From Chondrinema litorale (GTDB taxonomy: Bacteria; Bacteroidota; Bacteroidia; Cytophagales; Flammeovirgaceae): a stretch of DNA of 64,000 nucleotides. Under the pieces are notes generated by a model. That model was given only the letters and a program-made list of their open reading frames with translations, had not been told where the DNA came from and did not search any database. Of this stretch, positions 34,387 through 43,356 are shown in pieces. The translations under genes and the position numbers were made by a program. How positions within the stretch are numbered: position 1 is the stretch's first letter; every line of letters starts with the position of its first letter. The stretch lies in assembly GCF_026250525.1 (NCBI RefSeq), contig NZ_CP111061.1:57000-120999 (forward strand), written 5' to 3'.

Positions 34387-35331
34387 ATGAACTTGTTAAA
34401 CAAACACGTAGTAACATTTTTTAAAAGAAACCCAGCAATTTCTGCCACAGCAGTTGCCAAAGAAGCGAATGTTCCGCCAGCTTCATTGAGAAATGCTATA
34501 GCTGGTGGCAGACCACTCCCAGAAAAGCACTTGGTTTCACTTTTTCATGTGTTAAAAAAATATGGTTTTAGCGAAGAAGATTATGCACAAGCAAATGTAA
34601 TTTGTGTAGTAAACCACAAAGGAGGAGTTGGAAAAACCACTACAACCATGAACTTGGGTAAAGGGTTGGCTTTAGAAGGAAAAAAGGTATTGTTGATTGA
34701 TATTGATCCACAATCGAACCTAACACAGCATTGTGGTTTAACTACTGCTGAAACCACCATTGCAGATACTTTGCTAGACGATGAACCTTTACCAATTCAG
34801 GAAATTTCTGAAAACCTATGGTTGGTTCCGTCTGAATTATCTCTGGCAACTGCCGAATCTAAATTGGTTACCGATGTAAATGGTTGGTTTAAACTCAAAA
34901 ATTCTTTGCGAGGTGTAAAGTCTCAGTTTGATTATATTCTGATAGACTGCCCTCCTTCTTTGGGGATTCTAACCAACAATGCATTACTCACTTCTAACAA
35001 TGTGGTTATTGTAATAGAAACAGAGTATTTGGCAATTAAAGGGCTTGGAGTAATACTGAAACATGTAGATGGTATAAAAAATAATGGGCTCAACGATAAG
35101 CTAAATATCATGGGACTTTTATTTACCAAAGTAAATACCACTGTGGTGAGTAAAACCATCATTAACGAGTTGCGAGATGTTTACAAAAAGCGTGTTTTTG
35201 ATGCATCCATTAGGAGAAATATTGCTTTGGTAGAAGCTGCCGGAGCAGGGCTGGATATTTTTTCATACGATAGTAATTGCAACGGCTCACAAGATTATAT
35301 GGAACTAGCAAAAGAAATTATTGAAAGATGA
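34387..35331 (+). CDS. parA: ParA-family partition ATPase with N-terminal HTH-like region
   Basis: ATPase for active segregation of the replicon. The ATG at 34387 gives 314 residues; the GTG just before it is less likely. Residues 10-60 (NPAISATAVAKEANVPPASL onwards) look like a small helix-turn-helix, as in ParA proteins that also repress their own operon. The deviant Walker A is KGGVGKTT (78-85), followed by LLIDIDPQSNL and the ILIDCPPSLG motif. It overlaps parB by ATGA and lies directly downstream of the iterons. Type Ia-like ParA by domain content, inferred rather than proven. Confidence 0.93.
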   Translation: MNLLNKHVVTFFKRNPAISATAVAKEANVPPASLRNAIAGGRPLPEKHLVSLFHVLKKYGFSEEDYAQANVICVVNHKGGVGKTTTTMNLGKGLALEGKKVLLIDIDPQSNLTQHCGLTTAETTIADTLLDDEPLPIQEISENLWLVPSELSLATAESKLVTDVNGWFKLKNSLRGVKSQFDYILIDCPPSLGILTNNALLTSNNVVIVIETEYLAIKGLGVILKHVDGIKNNGLNDKLNIMGLLFTKVNTTVVSKTIINELRDVYKKRVFDASIRRNIALVEAAGAGLDIFSYDSNCNGSQDYMELAKEIIER

Positions 35332-36182
35332 AAAAGAACAAGAAGGAGAGTGTACTGGATTTTTTAAAGAACACAGTCGACTATTCTGACGATACAGCAA
35401 TAAAAGAAAATATCATTATCCATCCTGATTTAGAACCCTTTATTTTCCCTCTTACTCAGGATGAATTTGGCCAACTAGAAACCAACATATTGGAAGAAGG
35501 TTGCCGCGACCCTTTGGTGGTTTGGAACTCACCAGACAACCAAAAAATATTGGTTGATGGCCATAACCGTATTAGAATTTGCCGCAAACACGGTTTAGAT
35601 TTTAAGATAAGTAATAAGCATTTTAACGATATGCAGGCGGTTGAAAACTGGATGATTAACAACCAGCTTGGCCGTAGAAACCTGAACCCAGAGCAAATTG
35701 CCATATTGCGAGGCAGGCAGTATAACCAGTTAAAAAAAGGACATGGCGGACAGGTTTTTTTTAATACTGACCCGAGTGGACAATCTGACCACTCGGATGC
35801 AAAGACTTCCGAAAAGCTAGCTCAAGTCCATAAGGTAAGTGAAAAAACCATTAGACGCGATGGTAATTACTCTGCCGGTATGGATAAAATAAGAGCACAA
35901 AATGAGCAGTTATACAGCGATATTATTTCTAAAAAAGTAAAGGTAAAAAGAGATGATATTGAAAAGCTAGCAAAAGTTAGTGATGCTCAAATAGCAAGTG
36001 ATATAGAAGCCCTTGCAAGTAGTTCTTCTACTAAATCAGCTCCTGTAAAAACAGAGGCGAAAACTACTCAAACAACAAAGTTGGAATCTGAAAAAAAGAA
36101 ATTTGTTACACAGGCTGAGAAGCTTAAAAAGCTTGGTTTGAGTAAAAAAGAATTAAGGTCTTTACTAGATCAATTGTTTTAA
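35328..36182 (+). CDS. parB: ParB-like partition protein
   Basis: Centromere-binding partner of ParA, 284 residues. The N-terminal ParB/Sulfiredoxin-like fold shows EEGCRDPLVVWNSPDNQK then ILVDGHNRIRICRKHGLDF, and a helix-turn-helix follows at SEKLAQVHKVSEKTIRRDG. The C-terminal 80 residues are Lys/Ser/Thr-rich and end with a coiled-coil-like KLKKLGLSKKELRSLLDQLF, likely for dimerisation. I see no canonical parS site, so the centromere may be the iterons or an unrecognised repeat. The gene overlaps parA (ATGA) and is 17 bases from the BRO-N gene. Confidence 0.88.
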   Translation: MKKNKKESVLDFLKNTVDYSDDTAIKENIIIHPDLEPFIFPLTQDEFGQLETNILEEGCRDPLVVWNSPDNQKILVDGHNRIRICRKHGLDFKISNKHFNDMQAVENWMINNQLGRRNLNPEQIAILRGRQYNQLKKGHGGQVFFNTDPSGQSDHSDAKTSEKLAQVHKVSEKTIRRDGNYSAGMDKIRAQNEQLYSDIISKKVKVKRDDIEKLAKVSDAQIASDIEALASSSSTKSAPVKTEAKTTQTTKLESEKKKFVTQAEKLKKLGLSKKELRSLLDQLF

Positions 36183-36199
36183 CAGAAAGCATCTTTGTA

Positions 36200-36958
36200 A
36201 TGAGTGAAATTAAAATGTTTGAATCCAAAGAAATACGTTCTACTTTGCATGAGGGAGTATGGTTTTTTGCTGTGGCAGATGTTGTTGGCGTGCTTACCGA
36301 AAGTGTAAACTCGGGTGACTATTGGAGAAAGCTAAAACAAAGAGAGCCCCAACTCGTGACGAATTGTCACAAGTTGAAAATGCCAGCTTCAAATGGTAGA
36401 ATGTATCAAATTGATTGTGCTAACAAAGAGAGTTTACTAAGAATTATTCAATCGGTGCCATCGCCAAAAGCTGAGCCGTTTAAAAAATGGCTGGCAAAAG
36501 TAGGTAATCAAGTATTAGATGAGAAAGCAAACAAAAGACTTGCTGCTCACCGAAAACTGAAAGAAACCCAAAACAGATTTTTGGATAATGTAAAAAACAG
36601 AGGTGTCGATGATGAGGGTTTTGTGAGAGTGATAAAAGCAGGAGATGATGCACTTTTTAACGAGTCTAATATGCATGAGAAATATGAGCTCGAAAAAGAA
36701 GAAAATATAGACGATTACATGCATGAATACTTGCTGCGAGGAAAAGACTTTGCAACAGCTATGACGCACTTTAACGTGCACCAAGCAGATTTGCAAGGAG
36801 AAGAAGATATTACAGATGAGCACAAATCTTCTAACAAACAAATTAGAGAAACCATCCAGAAAAGCTCCAAGATTAACCCCGAAGATATAAAAGCCCAAAA
36901 GAGTATTCACAAGCTAAAAGGAGGAGATAGTAAAGACAAAAAAGAGTTGGAAGAATAA
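36200..36958 (+). CDS. BRO-N domain (phage antirepressor-like) protein in the par operon
   Basis: A 252-residue protein whose first 110 residues form a BRO-N domain (EGVWFFAVADVVGVLTESVN, GDYWRKLKQREPQLVTNCH, SPKAEPFKKWLAKVGNQVLD), the DNA-binding module of phage antirepressors and viral BRO proteins. The rest is highly charged and helical, ending with KGGDSKDKKELEE. It follows parB by 17 bases in the same direction, so it is probably the third gene of the partition operon. A role in replicon maintenance or copy control is inference; similar proteins also occur as phage genes. Confidence 0.8.
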   Translation: MSEIKMFESKEIRSTLHEGVWFFAVADVVGVLTESVNSGDYWRKLKQREPQLVTNCHKLKMPASNGRMYQIDCANKESLLRIIQSVPSPKAEPFKKWLAKVGNQVLDEKANKRLAAHRKLKETQNRFLDNVKNRGVDDEGFVRVIKAGDDALFNESNMHEKYELEKEENIDDYMHEYLLRGKDFATAMTHFNVHQADLQGEEDITDEHKSSNKQIRETIQKSSKINPEDIKAQKSIHKLKGGDSKDKKELEE

Positions 36959-37078
36959 TTTGCATAAAGCTTTGCAATAGCTAATCATATCAGCCTATCA
37001 TAGAATAATTATATTCTAAAATTAGAAAGTAAAAAAAATAACAAAGTATATCCTAGATTTTTATCATTCAGTGAATAT

Positions 37079-37086
37079 TAGCTTTG
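37079..37086 (+). promoter_or_regulatory. Possible -7 element upstream of the NTF2-like lipoprotein gene
   Basis: TAGCTTTG matches the TAnnTTTG consensus, 102 bases before the start codon. No good TTG is found 19-21 bases upstream, so the call is weak. Confidence 0.3.
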
Positions 37087-37188
37087 TAATGATGATGTGC
37101 TAACAGATAATTTTCTAACTTTAGTTACCAGCCTTTCTTTCACAGCCTACCACAACAAAACATTATTTTTTACAAAATCCCCTTCATT

Positions 37189-37680
37189 ATGAAAAATCTA
37201 GATTTGGTAAGTAGTCTTATTCTTCTATTTATACTTGGAGCTTGTACGCATCAAAATGAAAGCGCGGATAAGTTTAATAGTCCCGAAGGCATAAAAAATG
37301 CCATTGTGAAAGCCAATGATGAATTACTAAATAAAGGAAACCTTGATTTTGCAGATCAGGTTTTTGCAAAAGAATATAGAGGTGCTGGGCCAGATGTAAT
37401 TAAAAAAAAGGTAACTAATCTGAGACAAGCTTTCCCTGATTTACAGGTTAGCATTGAGCCAATAATAGTAGATGGAAAAAGAACAGCTTGGTTAAGAACT
37501 CATACAGGAACCCATCAAGGAGAATTTGCAGGTTACGCTCCAACAGGAATGAAAGTGACTTGGGAAACAATGGTAATTTCTGAATATGATGAAGATGGAA
37601 TGGTAGCTAAAGAATGGGGTGTAAGCAATATTATTGAAGTATTGCAAAAACAACGTGGTGAAGAAATTGCCAAAGAGTAG
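37189..37680 (+). CDS. SnoaL-like (NTF2 fold) lipoprotein
   Basis: A 163-residue exported lipoprotein, signal peptide ending LILGAC-type (LLFILGACTHQNES). The mature part fits the SnoaL/ester-cyclase-like NTF2 fold: PEGIKNAIVKANDELLNKGN, ADQVFAKEYRGAGPDVI, AFPDLQVSIEPIIVDGKRTA and the conserved ending VAKEWGVSNIIEVL. Catalytic function is not implied. It is a single-gene unit with a hairpin terminator 18 bases after the stop. Confidence 0.8.
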   Translation: MKNLDLVSSLILLFILGACTHQNESADKFNSPEGIKNAIVKANDELLNKGNLDFADQVFAKEYRGAGPDVIKKKVTNLRQAFPDLQVSIEPIIVDGKRTAWLRTHTGTHQGEFAGYAPTGMKVTWETMVISEYDEDGMVAKEWGVSNIIEVLQKQRGEEIAKE

Positions 37681-37697
37681 TTTGAGTAAAATGAGCA

Positions 37698-37741
37698 GCA
37701 ATAGAATAGCTTATTGTGTTTATAAAATGCTATTCTATTGC
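37698..37741 (+). terminator. Perfect 13-bp hairpin terminator
   Basis: GCAATAGAATAGC (37698-37710) pairs exactly with GCTATTCTATTGC (37729-37741), followed by TTTT, directly after the NTF2-like lipoprotein gene. Confidence 0.85.
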
Positions 37742-38013
37742 TTTTAAAATGAAATTTATATCTGATCTATAGATATTATTACGAAATCTTTTTTAGGGTT
37801 TTAGATTTTAGTTTAAGCACAAGTGCAATGTTAGCATTTACATCTAATTAGTCGATGCAGGTGGTAATTCGCGTAGTTGCGCAACTACTATGCTTATAAT
37901 ATTCATGAAGGTTTTTCTTCTAGCTGTAACACTAGATAGTATTCCGATTGTTAAACACTTGGCATTTTTGTAATTTGATGTATCAAATTATAAAAACGAT
38001 ATATCTTAACACT
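37742..38013. other. Intergenic region, no gene
   Basis: Together with the terminator, 333 bases separate the NTF2-like gene from the next CDS. I see only AT-rich sequence and a short GC-richer stretch around 37855-37890. The ORF start upstream at 37948 is not a likely translation start. Confidence 0.45.
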
Positions 38014-39297
38014 ATGAAAATGAATAAAATATATCATGTTTTAATACTGTTGCTCTTTTGTGCCCAAACATCTGCTTCCCAAGATATAATTACGATAAAA
38101 GGAAGGGTTCAAGATAATGGGGAGCCCTTGGCAAATGTAGCATGTTTTCTAAAAAACAATAACTATATAGGTGATCTTACTGACAAAGAAGGTCATTTTT
38201 CTCTCATACTCCCGAAAGTGCTTCTCTATGATTCCCTGGTCATATCCTGTATGGGGTTTGATAAACAGGTGTTGCCACTTACCTCAATAGCGATACAGGA
38301 TGGATCGATAAATATCTCACTGATTCCGACGACTACGCTGCTACCAGAAGTAGTAATACGGTCAGACGAGGACATGCTAAAAGAGCTCATGCTAAGTGCT
38401 TTCTCCAAAATAGCTAAAAACTACCCTAAAAAGGCACACCAGCTAGAAGGGTTCTATCGGAAGGTCTCGACAAGAGACCACCAGTTTACCCATTTGCAAG
38501 AGGCGAGTATTACTATTCAGGACAAGGGATACCATACCGACCCTTCTGGCTCCAAAATAAGGATCAACGAGTTCCGCCAGTCCCAAGAATGGGACGAGCG
38601 TGATAGCCTTTTGGAGATATACATCGATAAGTCTGCCGAGGCATTAGTGGAAAAGTTCAATGTGCCCATACACCCCATGAAAAAAATATATGAACAGTCT
38701 TACCTCCGGATGTTCAAGCAACCATCAACCCATTTTAACTTGGCATCTTTCAAGAAATATATAGACCAGTATCAATGTGAGTTGGTCGACCTCATTGTAA
38801 CGGAGGGGGACACTGTCTACCAAATAGCATTCCGGTCAGTACAATCCCCATTGCCATTGAACAACACTACATATGTGAAAATAAATGCAAAAGACCTTGC
38901 TATAGTCGAGTACCAATTTAATCATTGGGGTGGGGAATGGTCGCAATTGGTGAAGTTCAAAAAATTCGACGGGCGCTATTACCCCCAAATGATACAGACT
39001 ACCCAGCCGCGCATAATTGACCGGGACATACACTTGGAACGCATGGATATTGAGACCATTTGGTTTGATTCTCCAAAGACAAAAACCTTCCAAAAAATCA
39101 AATCAAATGCGGCTATTGACAGGACTAAAACCCCAGTTCAATTGGAAGAACCGTATGCCCCTGATTTTTGGAGCAAGTACAAAATACATCAAGAGCATCC
39201 TTTGGAGCAAGGTGTAAAAAAAAGCTTGGAGATGCATCGCTCTCTCGATGACCAATTCAAATCACCCAAAAGTCCCCATGCCAAGTATGAAAACTAG
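38014..39297 (+). CDS. Secreted carboxypeptidase-regulatory-like domain protein
   Basis: A 427-residue exported protein. I choose the ATG at 38014 because it gives a signal peptide (MKMNKIYHVLILLLFCAQT, cleaved near SASQ); upstream in-frame codons from 37948 add unlikely sequence. The first 90 mature residues are a CarboxypepD_reg-like domain (IKGRVQDNGEPLANVACFLK, GDLTDKEGHFSLILP). The rest, with KNYPKKAHQLEGFYRKVSTR and VEYQFNHWGGEWSQLVKFKK, resembles periplasmic Bacteroidota proteins of unknown function that follow such domains. The stop overlaps the thioredoxin-like gene start by 11 bases. Codon use looks richer in G and C than neighbouring genes, hinting at transfer. Confidence 0.75.
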   Translation: MKMNKIYHVLILLLFCAQTSASQDIITIKGRVQDNGEPLANVACFLKNNNYIGDLTDKEGHFSLILPKVLLYDSLVISCMGFDKQVLPLTSIAIQDGSINISLIPTTTLLPEVVIRSDEDMLKELMLSAFSKIAKNYPKKAHQLEGFYRKVSTRDHQFTHLQEASITIQDKGYHTDPSGSKIRINEFRQSQEWDERDSLLEIYIDKSAEALVEKFNVPIHPMKKIYEQSYLRMFKQPSTHFNLASFKKYIDQYQCELVDLIVTEGDTVYQIAFRSVQSPLPLNNTTYVKINAKDLAIVEYQFNHWGGEWSQLVKFKKFDGRYYPQMIQTTQPRIIDRDIHLERMDIETIWFDSPKTKTFQKIKSNAAIDRTKTPVQLEEPYAPDFWSKYKIHQEHPLEQGVKKSLEMHRSLDDQFKSPKSPHAKYEN

Positions 39298-40738
39298 TGA
39301 TATAACAAAACTGCTTCTTATTTTGCTCATGCCAATAATGGTAATGAGCTGCAAAGACGGTCAGACAAGGAACGAGGGCAAGATCGTTCTGACATTTGAA
39401 AACCCTTCAAAAAAAAAGATCCTCCTAACATATATCGATGACTGGTCTATTCCACATAAAATGGCCGTTCAAGACATAACAAACCAAATAAAGATACCAA
39501 CCTTGAGGCCTTACCTAGATATAAGTCTACAAGACAAGTCAGGCCTCACTTCCTATTTTTTATTTAAAAATGGGGACAGCATACATATTGATCTTAGTTC
39601 AAAAGATCCCCATGCCAAAATTCTAAATAGGCAAGTACCTGTTTATGAAACCAATTTTGGAAAATGGAAACAAAATGAATTGTTTGGTGAAAAAGAACCT
39701 GCTAAAGAAAGGTTCTTCGATTATTGGTCACTAGTAAATGGAGGTTTTAGTTTGATAACCGGAGATGACATGGCCGAGGAGTTGCAACCAGTCAAGACCG
39801 AGGCTTTCAACGAGCTTGTTCTAGAAAATAACTTTATCGATTCCCTAGTTACAAAAGAGAGATTGGACAGATATACCGCATCGTATTTCAAGGCGAAAAA
39901 CCAGATGCTAGACATGCTGCTGAACTTACATGGAATCAATTCTATTGATTGTACTAAGAAAGCGATGGTAACCCAAGCTTTTGAAGAAGCACATATTGGC
40001 TTGCCCACCCAAATGGGCAATACCGTTGCTTATACCTTTTGGGATGATTTTCTAAATACATTTTATGATAATTGTTTGAATAAAAGTGCAGTAGGTAGAA
40101 ACCGTCTAAGGGAGTTTATTGCCTCAACAAATGAGTTCCCATCGACTATGCGTGACCTACTTGTTTTCAAGCACGCAGAGTGGATATTACAAACTTTATC
40201 AGTAGCAAAAGGTATTGAAATCTTGCAAGAACTCAGCAATAACCCTATGCATAAGGTATGGGTAGAACACTTTTCTAAGAAATATAACCTCGATCAAGGT
40301 TTCGATACCGAATGGTTAGTATATAGCAATAATGGTGAATCCATTACTTTCAACGAACTACTCTACAGGCATCACGGTAAATTGCTTTATATAGATATTT
40401 GGGCATCATGGTGCCACCCTTGTTTGGTTCAAATGCCATATTTTGAAAAGCTTAAAAGAGCATATAGTGTGAAAGGTGTTGACTTTATTTACATTTCGAT
40501 TGACGAAAACCCAAAAAACTGGAAATGGGCAGAAGAAAAATATTTGTCTTTTGATAAGGGCAACAGTTACAGGGTAGATAGTTCAGGTTATGAGTTATTA
40601 AAAACGGAGTTTAACTTGAATACAGTTCCAAGAGATCTTCTATTTGGAAGAAATGGAGACCTGTTGCATTTGGATGCACCTCAACCAAGTTCCCTTGAGA
40701 TACAACATACATTGGATGAAATTAATAGTGATTTTTAA
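39287..40738 (+). CDS. TlpA-like thioredoxin-fold lipoprotein
   Basis: A 483-residue lipoprotein; the ATG at 39287 yields the signal peptide MKTSDITKLLLILLMPIMV with lipid cysteine in VMSC. The N-terminal 100 residues resemble DUF4369-type domains that precede many Bacteroidota thioredoxins (KKILLTYIDDWSIPHKMAVQ). The C-terminal domain is TlpA/ResA-like: YIDIWASWCHPCLVQMPYFE carries a WCHPC active site, with a later cis-Pro loop NLNTVPRDLLFG. Expected role is disulfide reduction in the periplasm. It overlaps the upstream regulatory-domain gene by 11 bases, so the pair is coupled. Confidence 0.88.
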   Translation: MKTSDITKLLLILLMPIMVMSCKDGQTRNEGKIVLTFENPSKKKILLTYIDDWSIPHKMAVQDITNQIKIPTLRPYLDISLQDKSGLTSYFLFKNGDSIHIDLSSKDPHAKILNRQVPVYETNFGKWKQNELFGEKEPAKERFFDYWSLVNGGFSLITGDDMAEELQPVKTEAFNELVLENNFIDSLVTKERLDRYTASYFKAKNQMLDMLLNLHGINSIDCTKKAMVTQAFEEAHIGLPTQMGNTVAYTFWDDFLNTFYDNCLNKSAVGRNRLREFIASTNEFPSTMRDLLVFKHAEWILQTLSVAKGIEILQELSNNPMHKVWVEHFSKKYNLDQGFDTEWLVYSNNGESITFNELLYRHHGKLLYIDIWASWCHPCLVQMPYFEKLKRAYSVKGVDFIYISIDENPKNWKWAEEKYLSFDKGNSYRVDSSGYELLKTEFNLNTVPRDLLFGRNGDLLHLDAPQPSSLEIQHTLDEINSDF

Positions 40739-40881
40739 ATTATAAAATAGGGTTACCATCTAAGTGGCAATGCTAATAATTTGACTATAGGTTTTATGTT
40801 TACCTGTGGTCATTCTTATTAGTAATTTATCTAAGATAGTTCCTCTAAAATCTCTTCGGTTAAATCGAAAGAAATATTCGT

Positions 40882-41550
40882 TTATCTAGCTGAGATTACA
40901 GGAGTTTTTGTGCTGAGTTCCTGATTTTCCAGTGCGTCTAACATATATCTGGCAACACTTTTTCTACTGATCGTGAGTGCTGGTTTTGGTTCGTTTCCAA
41001 ACGACTCTATAATATCTTGAATTTTCTTAGAATTGGTGAGACCAACCGGTCGGATAATCGTCCAGTTAAGGTCAGATTGCATGAGCAATTTTTCTTGTTT
41101 ATCGTGGTCTTTATAAGCTACTTTGATATTGCTGTTATCAATCATCCACTTAAACCAAACTGGTAAATCATTATTAGTTTCACCAACTCCCCAAGCAGAG
41201 CAAAGCACTACTTTCTGAAAAGGATGCACATTAGCAAGGGTTAAAATGTTATGCATCACATTAGAAAGAAAGTTTTCTGGTGTTCGCAATTTTGCCCAAG
41301 GGAAATCAGATTTTCTAGAAATATTGAGTGTACTTATTAAGTAATGGCAACCTTTTGAGGCTTCGCATAAAGCCTGATAATCTGACGGATTTCCTTCAAA
41401 TACCTGAAGGTTTTCATGCTGTACATGCACCTTGTTTTTATCTCGAACAAGGCAGTTCACTTTAAAGCCTCTATGTAATGAAGCGTCAAGAGTATGCCGT
41501 CCTGTGCGTCCAGTTGCACCGAGAATTAAGATTCGATTGAAAATTCTCAT
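40882..41550 (-). CDS. NAD(P)-binding atypical SDR, NmrA-like
   Basis: A 222-residue Rossmann-fold protein with the dinucleotide-binding motif ILGATGRTGRHTLDAS at the N-terminus, DKNKVHVQHENLQVFEGNPS after beta-2, and HPFQKVVLCSAWGVGETNND where an extended SDR would place its catalytic Ser. The active-site YxxxK is not evident, as usual for the atypical NmrA-like group that senses redox state or acts as a flavin reductase. It is 39 bases downstream of the 137-residue hypothetical gene and may share its transcript. Confidence 0.82.
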   Translation of the reverse strand: MRIFNRILILGATGRTGRHTLDASLHRGFKVNCLVRDKNKVHVQHENLQVFEGNPSDYQALCEASKGCHYLISTLNISRKSDFPWAKLRTPENFLSNVMHNILTLANVHPFQKVVLCSAWGVGETNNDLPVWFKWMIDNSNIKVAYKDHDKQEKLLMQSDLNWTIIRPVGLTNSKKIQDIIESFGNEPKPALTISRKSVARYMLDALENQELSTKTPVISAR

Positions 41551-41589
41551 TTAGAAAATAATTTAACTACTAGGAACAGAAAGGAATGT

Positions 41590-42003
41590 TTAGTCGAATG
41601 GTAATAAGTCTGGTTCCAGATATTCTTTTTTTGCTTTCTCAGAAGTGAAAATATCGAAACCATAATGGCTATCGATCAAATCTTTAAAAGCATTTTTTAA
41701 CCTGGGAGATTCTCGAATAAAGTCTTTAAAGTTATCTGCCGAAGATTTAAGCATAAAATGGTAAACTGCTTTTATCGCTGCTACAGTAACTGTTTTGTTG
41801 TATTTGTCTTTTAAACCAAGTTGTGATGCATAATTTTTAATTTGGCAGCAAATGTTATTGCAAGCTCTTTCCATGCCATAGTTGTGGAGGTGAATCCATG
41901 CAAGACGTAGGTGTGCTTCATGGCTAAACATGGCAGGGTCGAGTCTGCCTTCTTCAAACTGTAATTCAAATACAGCATCACTCAATTGAAAATGCTTTTC
42001 CAT
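41590..42003 (-). CDS. Hypothetical protein, 137 aa (HEAHLRLAW motif)
   Basis: A 137-residue soluble, helical protein. The segment MFSHEAHLRLAWIHLHNYGM with paired histidines, and KYNKTVTVAAIKAVYHFMLK, look like a small conserved family often seen as a stand-alone helical domain, but I do not recognise a named function. It is upstream of the SDR gene on the same strand, and a terminator at 42069-42093 separates it from the homocysteine methyltransferase gene before it. Confidence 0.6.
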   Translation of the reverse strand: MEKHFQLSDAVFELQFEEGRLDPAMFSHEAHLRLAWIHLHNYGMERACNNICCQIKNYASQLGLKDKYNKTVTVAAIKAVYHFMLKSSADNFKDFIRESPRLKNAFKDLIDSHYGFDIFTSEKAKKEYLEPDLLPFD

Positions 42004-42068
42004 AAAATTATCTTCTAAAATTTGAGGACTAAATTTAATAAGAATTTTCTATTTTAAATAGAAAAAAA

Positions 42069-42093
42069 TACTGGTTAGCAAACCTAACCAGTA
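42069..42093 (-). terminator. Terminator of the homocysteine methyltransferase gene
   Basis: TACTGGTTAG (42069-42078) and CTAACCAGTA (42084-42093) pair perfectly around 5 bases; on the - strand the hairpin is followed by a run of seven T. Confidence 0.88.
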
Positions 42094-42121
42094 CTGTTAG
42101 TGAGTGATCTGCCGCTTTCAT

Positions 42122-43066
42122 TTAGACTTTCATTAAACATGCCTGACAAATCGCTTCTATATGCGAAATATCAGTGCCACAGCAGCCACCATAAACCATA
42201 AGATTTGGTAATTTTTCGTGTAGTTTTATATACTGATGAGCCAAGTCGTGCTTATCTCCAGCATCTAAAGTTTTACATTCGTCTAAATCTGAATGACACT
42301 TGCAAGAAGCATTTGCTCTTACACCCATAATGCGTCTCGTCCAACTTTCATCAGGATCTAGCACATGTAAAAAATGCGTTGGATGCGCACAGTTTATCAT
42401 ATAGTAAAGCGGATAAGCTTCTGTAATTTCGTCGATCAAGCTAATGGCATCTTCAAGCGATTCGCCACTTGGTAGCCTCCCATCTGTTTCTAAAGTATAA
42501 GAAATTATTACTGGTAAATCTTCCCTCTGTGCTGCTTGGGTGATACCCAACGCTTCTGAAATGTTGCTCATCGTCATGGCAGTGGCAACATCAGCATTGC
42601 TGCTCTTAAAAGCATCTATTTGCAAGCTGTGGTAGTTATTGGCTATTTCTGGCGTCATCGACTCTGCCGGATTGTAAGCATCGTAACGAGGGCCAATGCA
42701 ACCACTCACAAAAATTTGCTTTTGGTGTCCGGCAAACTGCCTGCTTAGGCGACGCATCTGATTGATAATTTTACTATTTATCTCAAACAGTTCTAATTGG
42801 TTATATCCTAGTTTTACACCGTAATCTATGTTGGCTCTCCAAGTCGGGCTCTCGAAAATAAAACCTGTATCATACTTCTTCGCCAAGTCGATATACTGCT
42901 GATAATAGTTAAGCAAAATGGCTTTGTGATTCCGGTTGTTAATGAGGTCGAAAGCAGCAAAATAGGGTAGTTCTATTCCATGCTTAAAAATGAGTGATGT
43001 TTCCAGCCCACCATCGGTAATAAATCTAGTCTTTAATGGTCTGTAAGAAAATTGGGTGTATGACAT
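42122..43066 (-). CDS. Homocysteine S-methyltransferase family protein
   Basis: A 314-residue zinc-dependent methyltransferase of the MmuM/BHMT class. It begins with FITDGGLETSLIFKHGIELP, typical of the family, and carries the three zinc-ligand cysteines: one in MINCAHPTHF and two in VYGGCCGTDISHI near the C-terminus. It probably moves a methyl group from S-methylmethionine or a related donor to homocysteine. It stands alone, ended by the terminator at 42069-42093. Some members act on selenohomocysteine, which the sequence cannot exclude. Confidence 0.88.
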   Translation of the reverse strand: MSYTQFSYRPLKTRFITDGGLETSLIFKHGIELPYFAAFDLINNRNHKAILLNYYQQYIDLAKKYDTGFIFESPTWRANIDYGVKLGYNQLELFEINSKIINQMRRLSRQFAGHQKQIFVSGCIGPRYDAYNPAESMTPEIANNYHSLQIDAFKSSNADVATAMTMSNISEALGITQAAQREDLPVIISYTLETDGRLPSGESLEDAISLIDEITEAYPLYYMINCAHPTHFLHVLDPDESWTRRIMGVRANASCKCHSDLDECKTLDAGDKHDLAHQYIKLHEKLPNLMVYGGCCGTDISHIEAICQACLMKV

Positions 43067-43356
43067 AGGATGTTAATGTGATAATTAAAAACAACTGAGT
43101 GTGATAGTGAGACCTACTAGAGACCTATTTGAACCTGTTTGGAGATATCCAAATTTGCCTTTTTGAAATGAATTATGCTAAAAATAGAGGTATACAAAAA
43201 GTGAACATCCATGAGAATAGATGTTTAAACAGCAATTAAGACATGTTTTGTGGGCAGAATCTAAAAAAAGAAGGAAATCAAAATTGAACTACAAGTAAAA
43301 TTGTTTTCACAAATTGATTTATCTAATTTTCGACTCCAGTTTTTTATCTAGAATTT

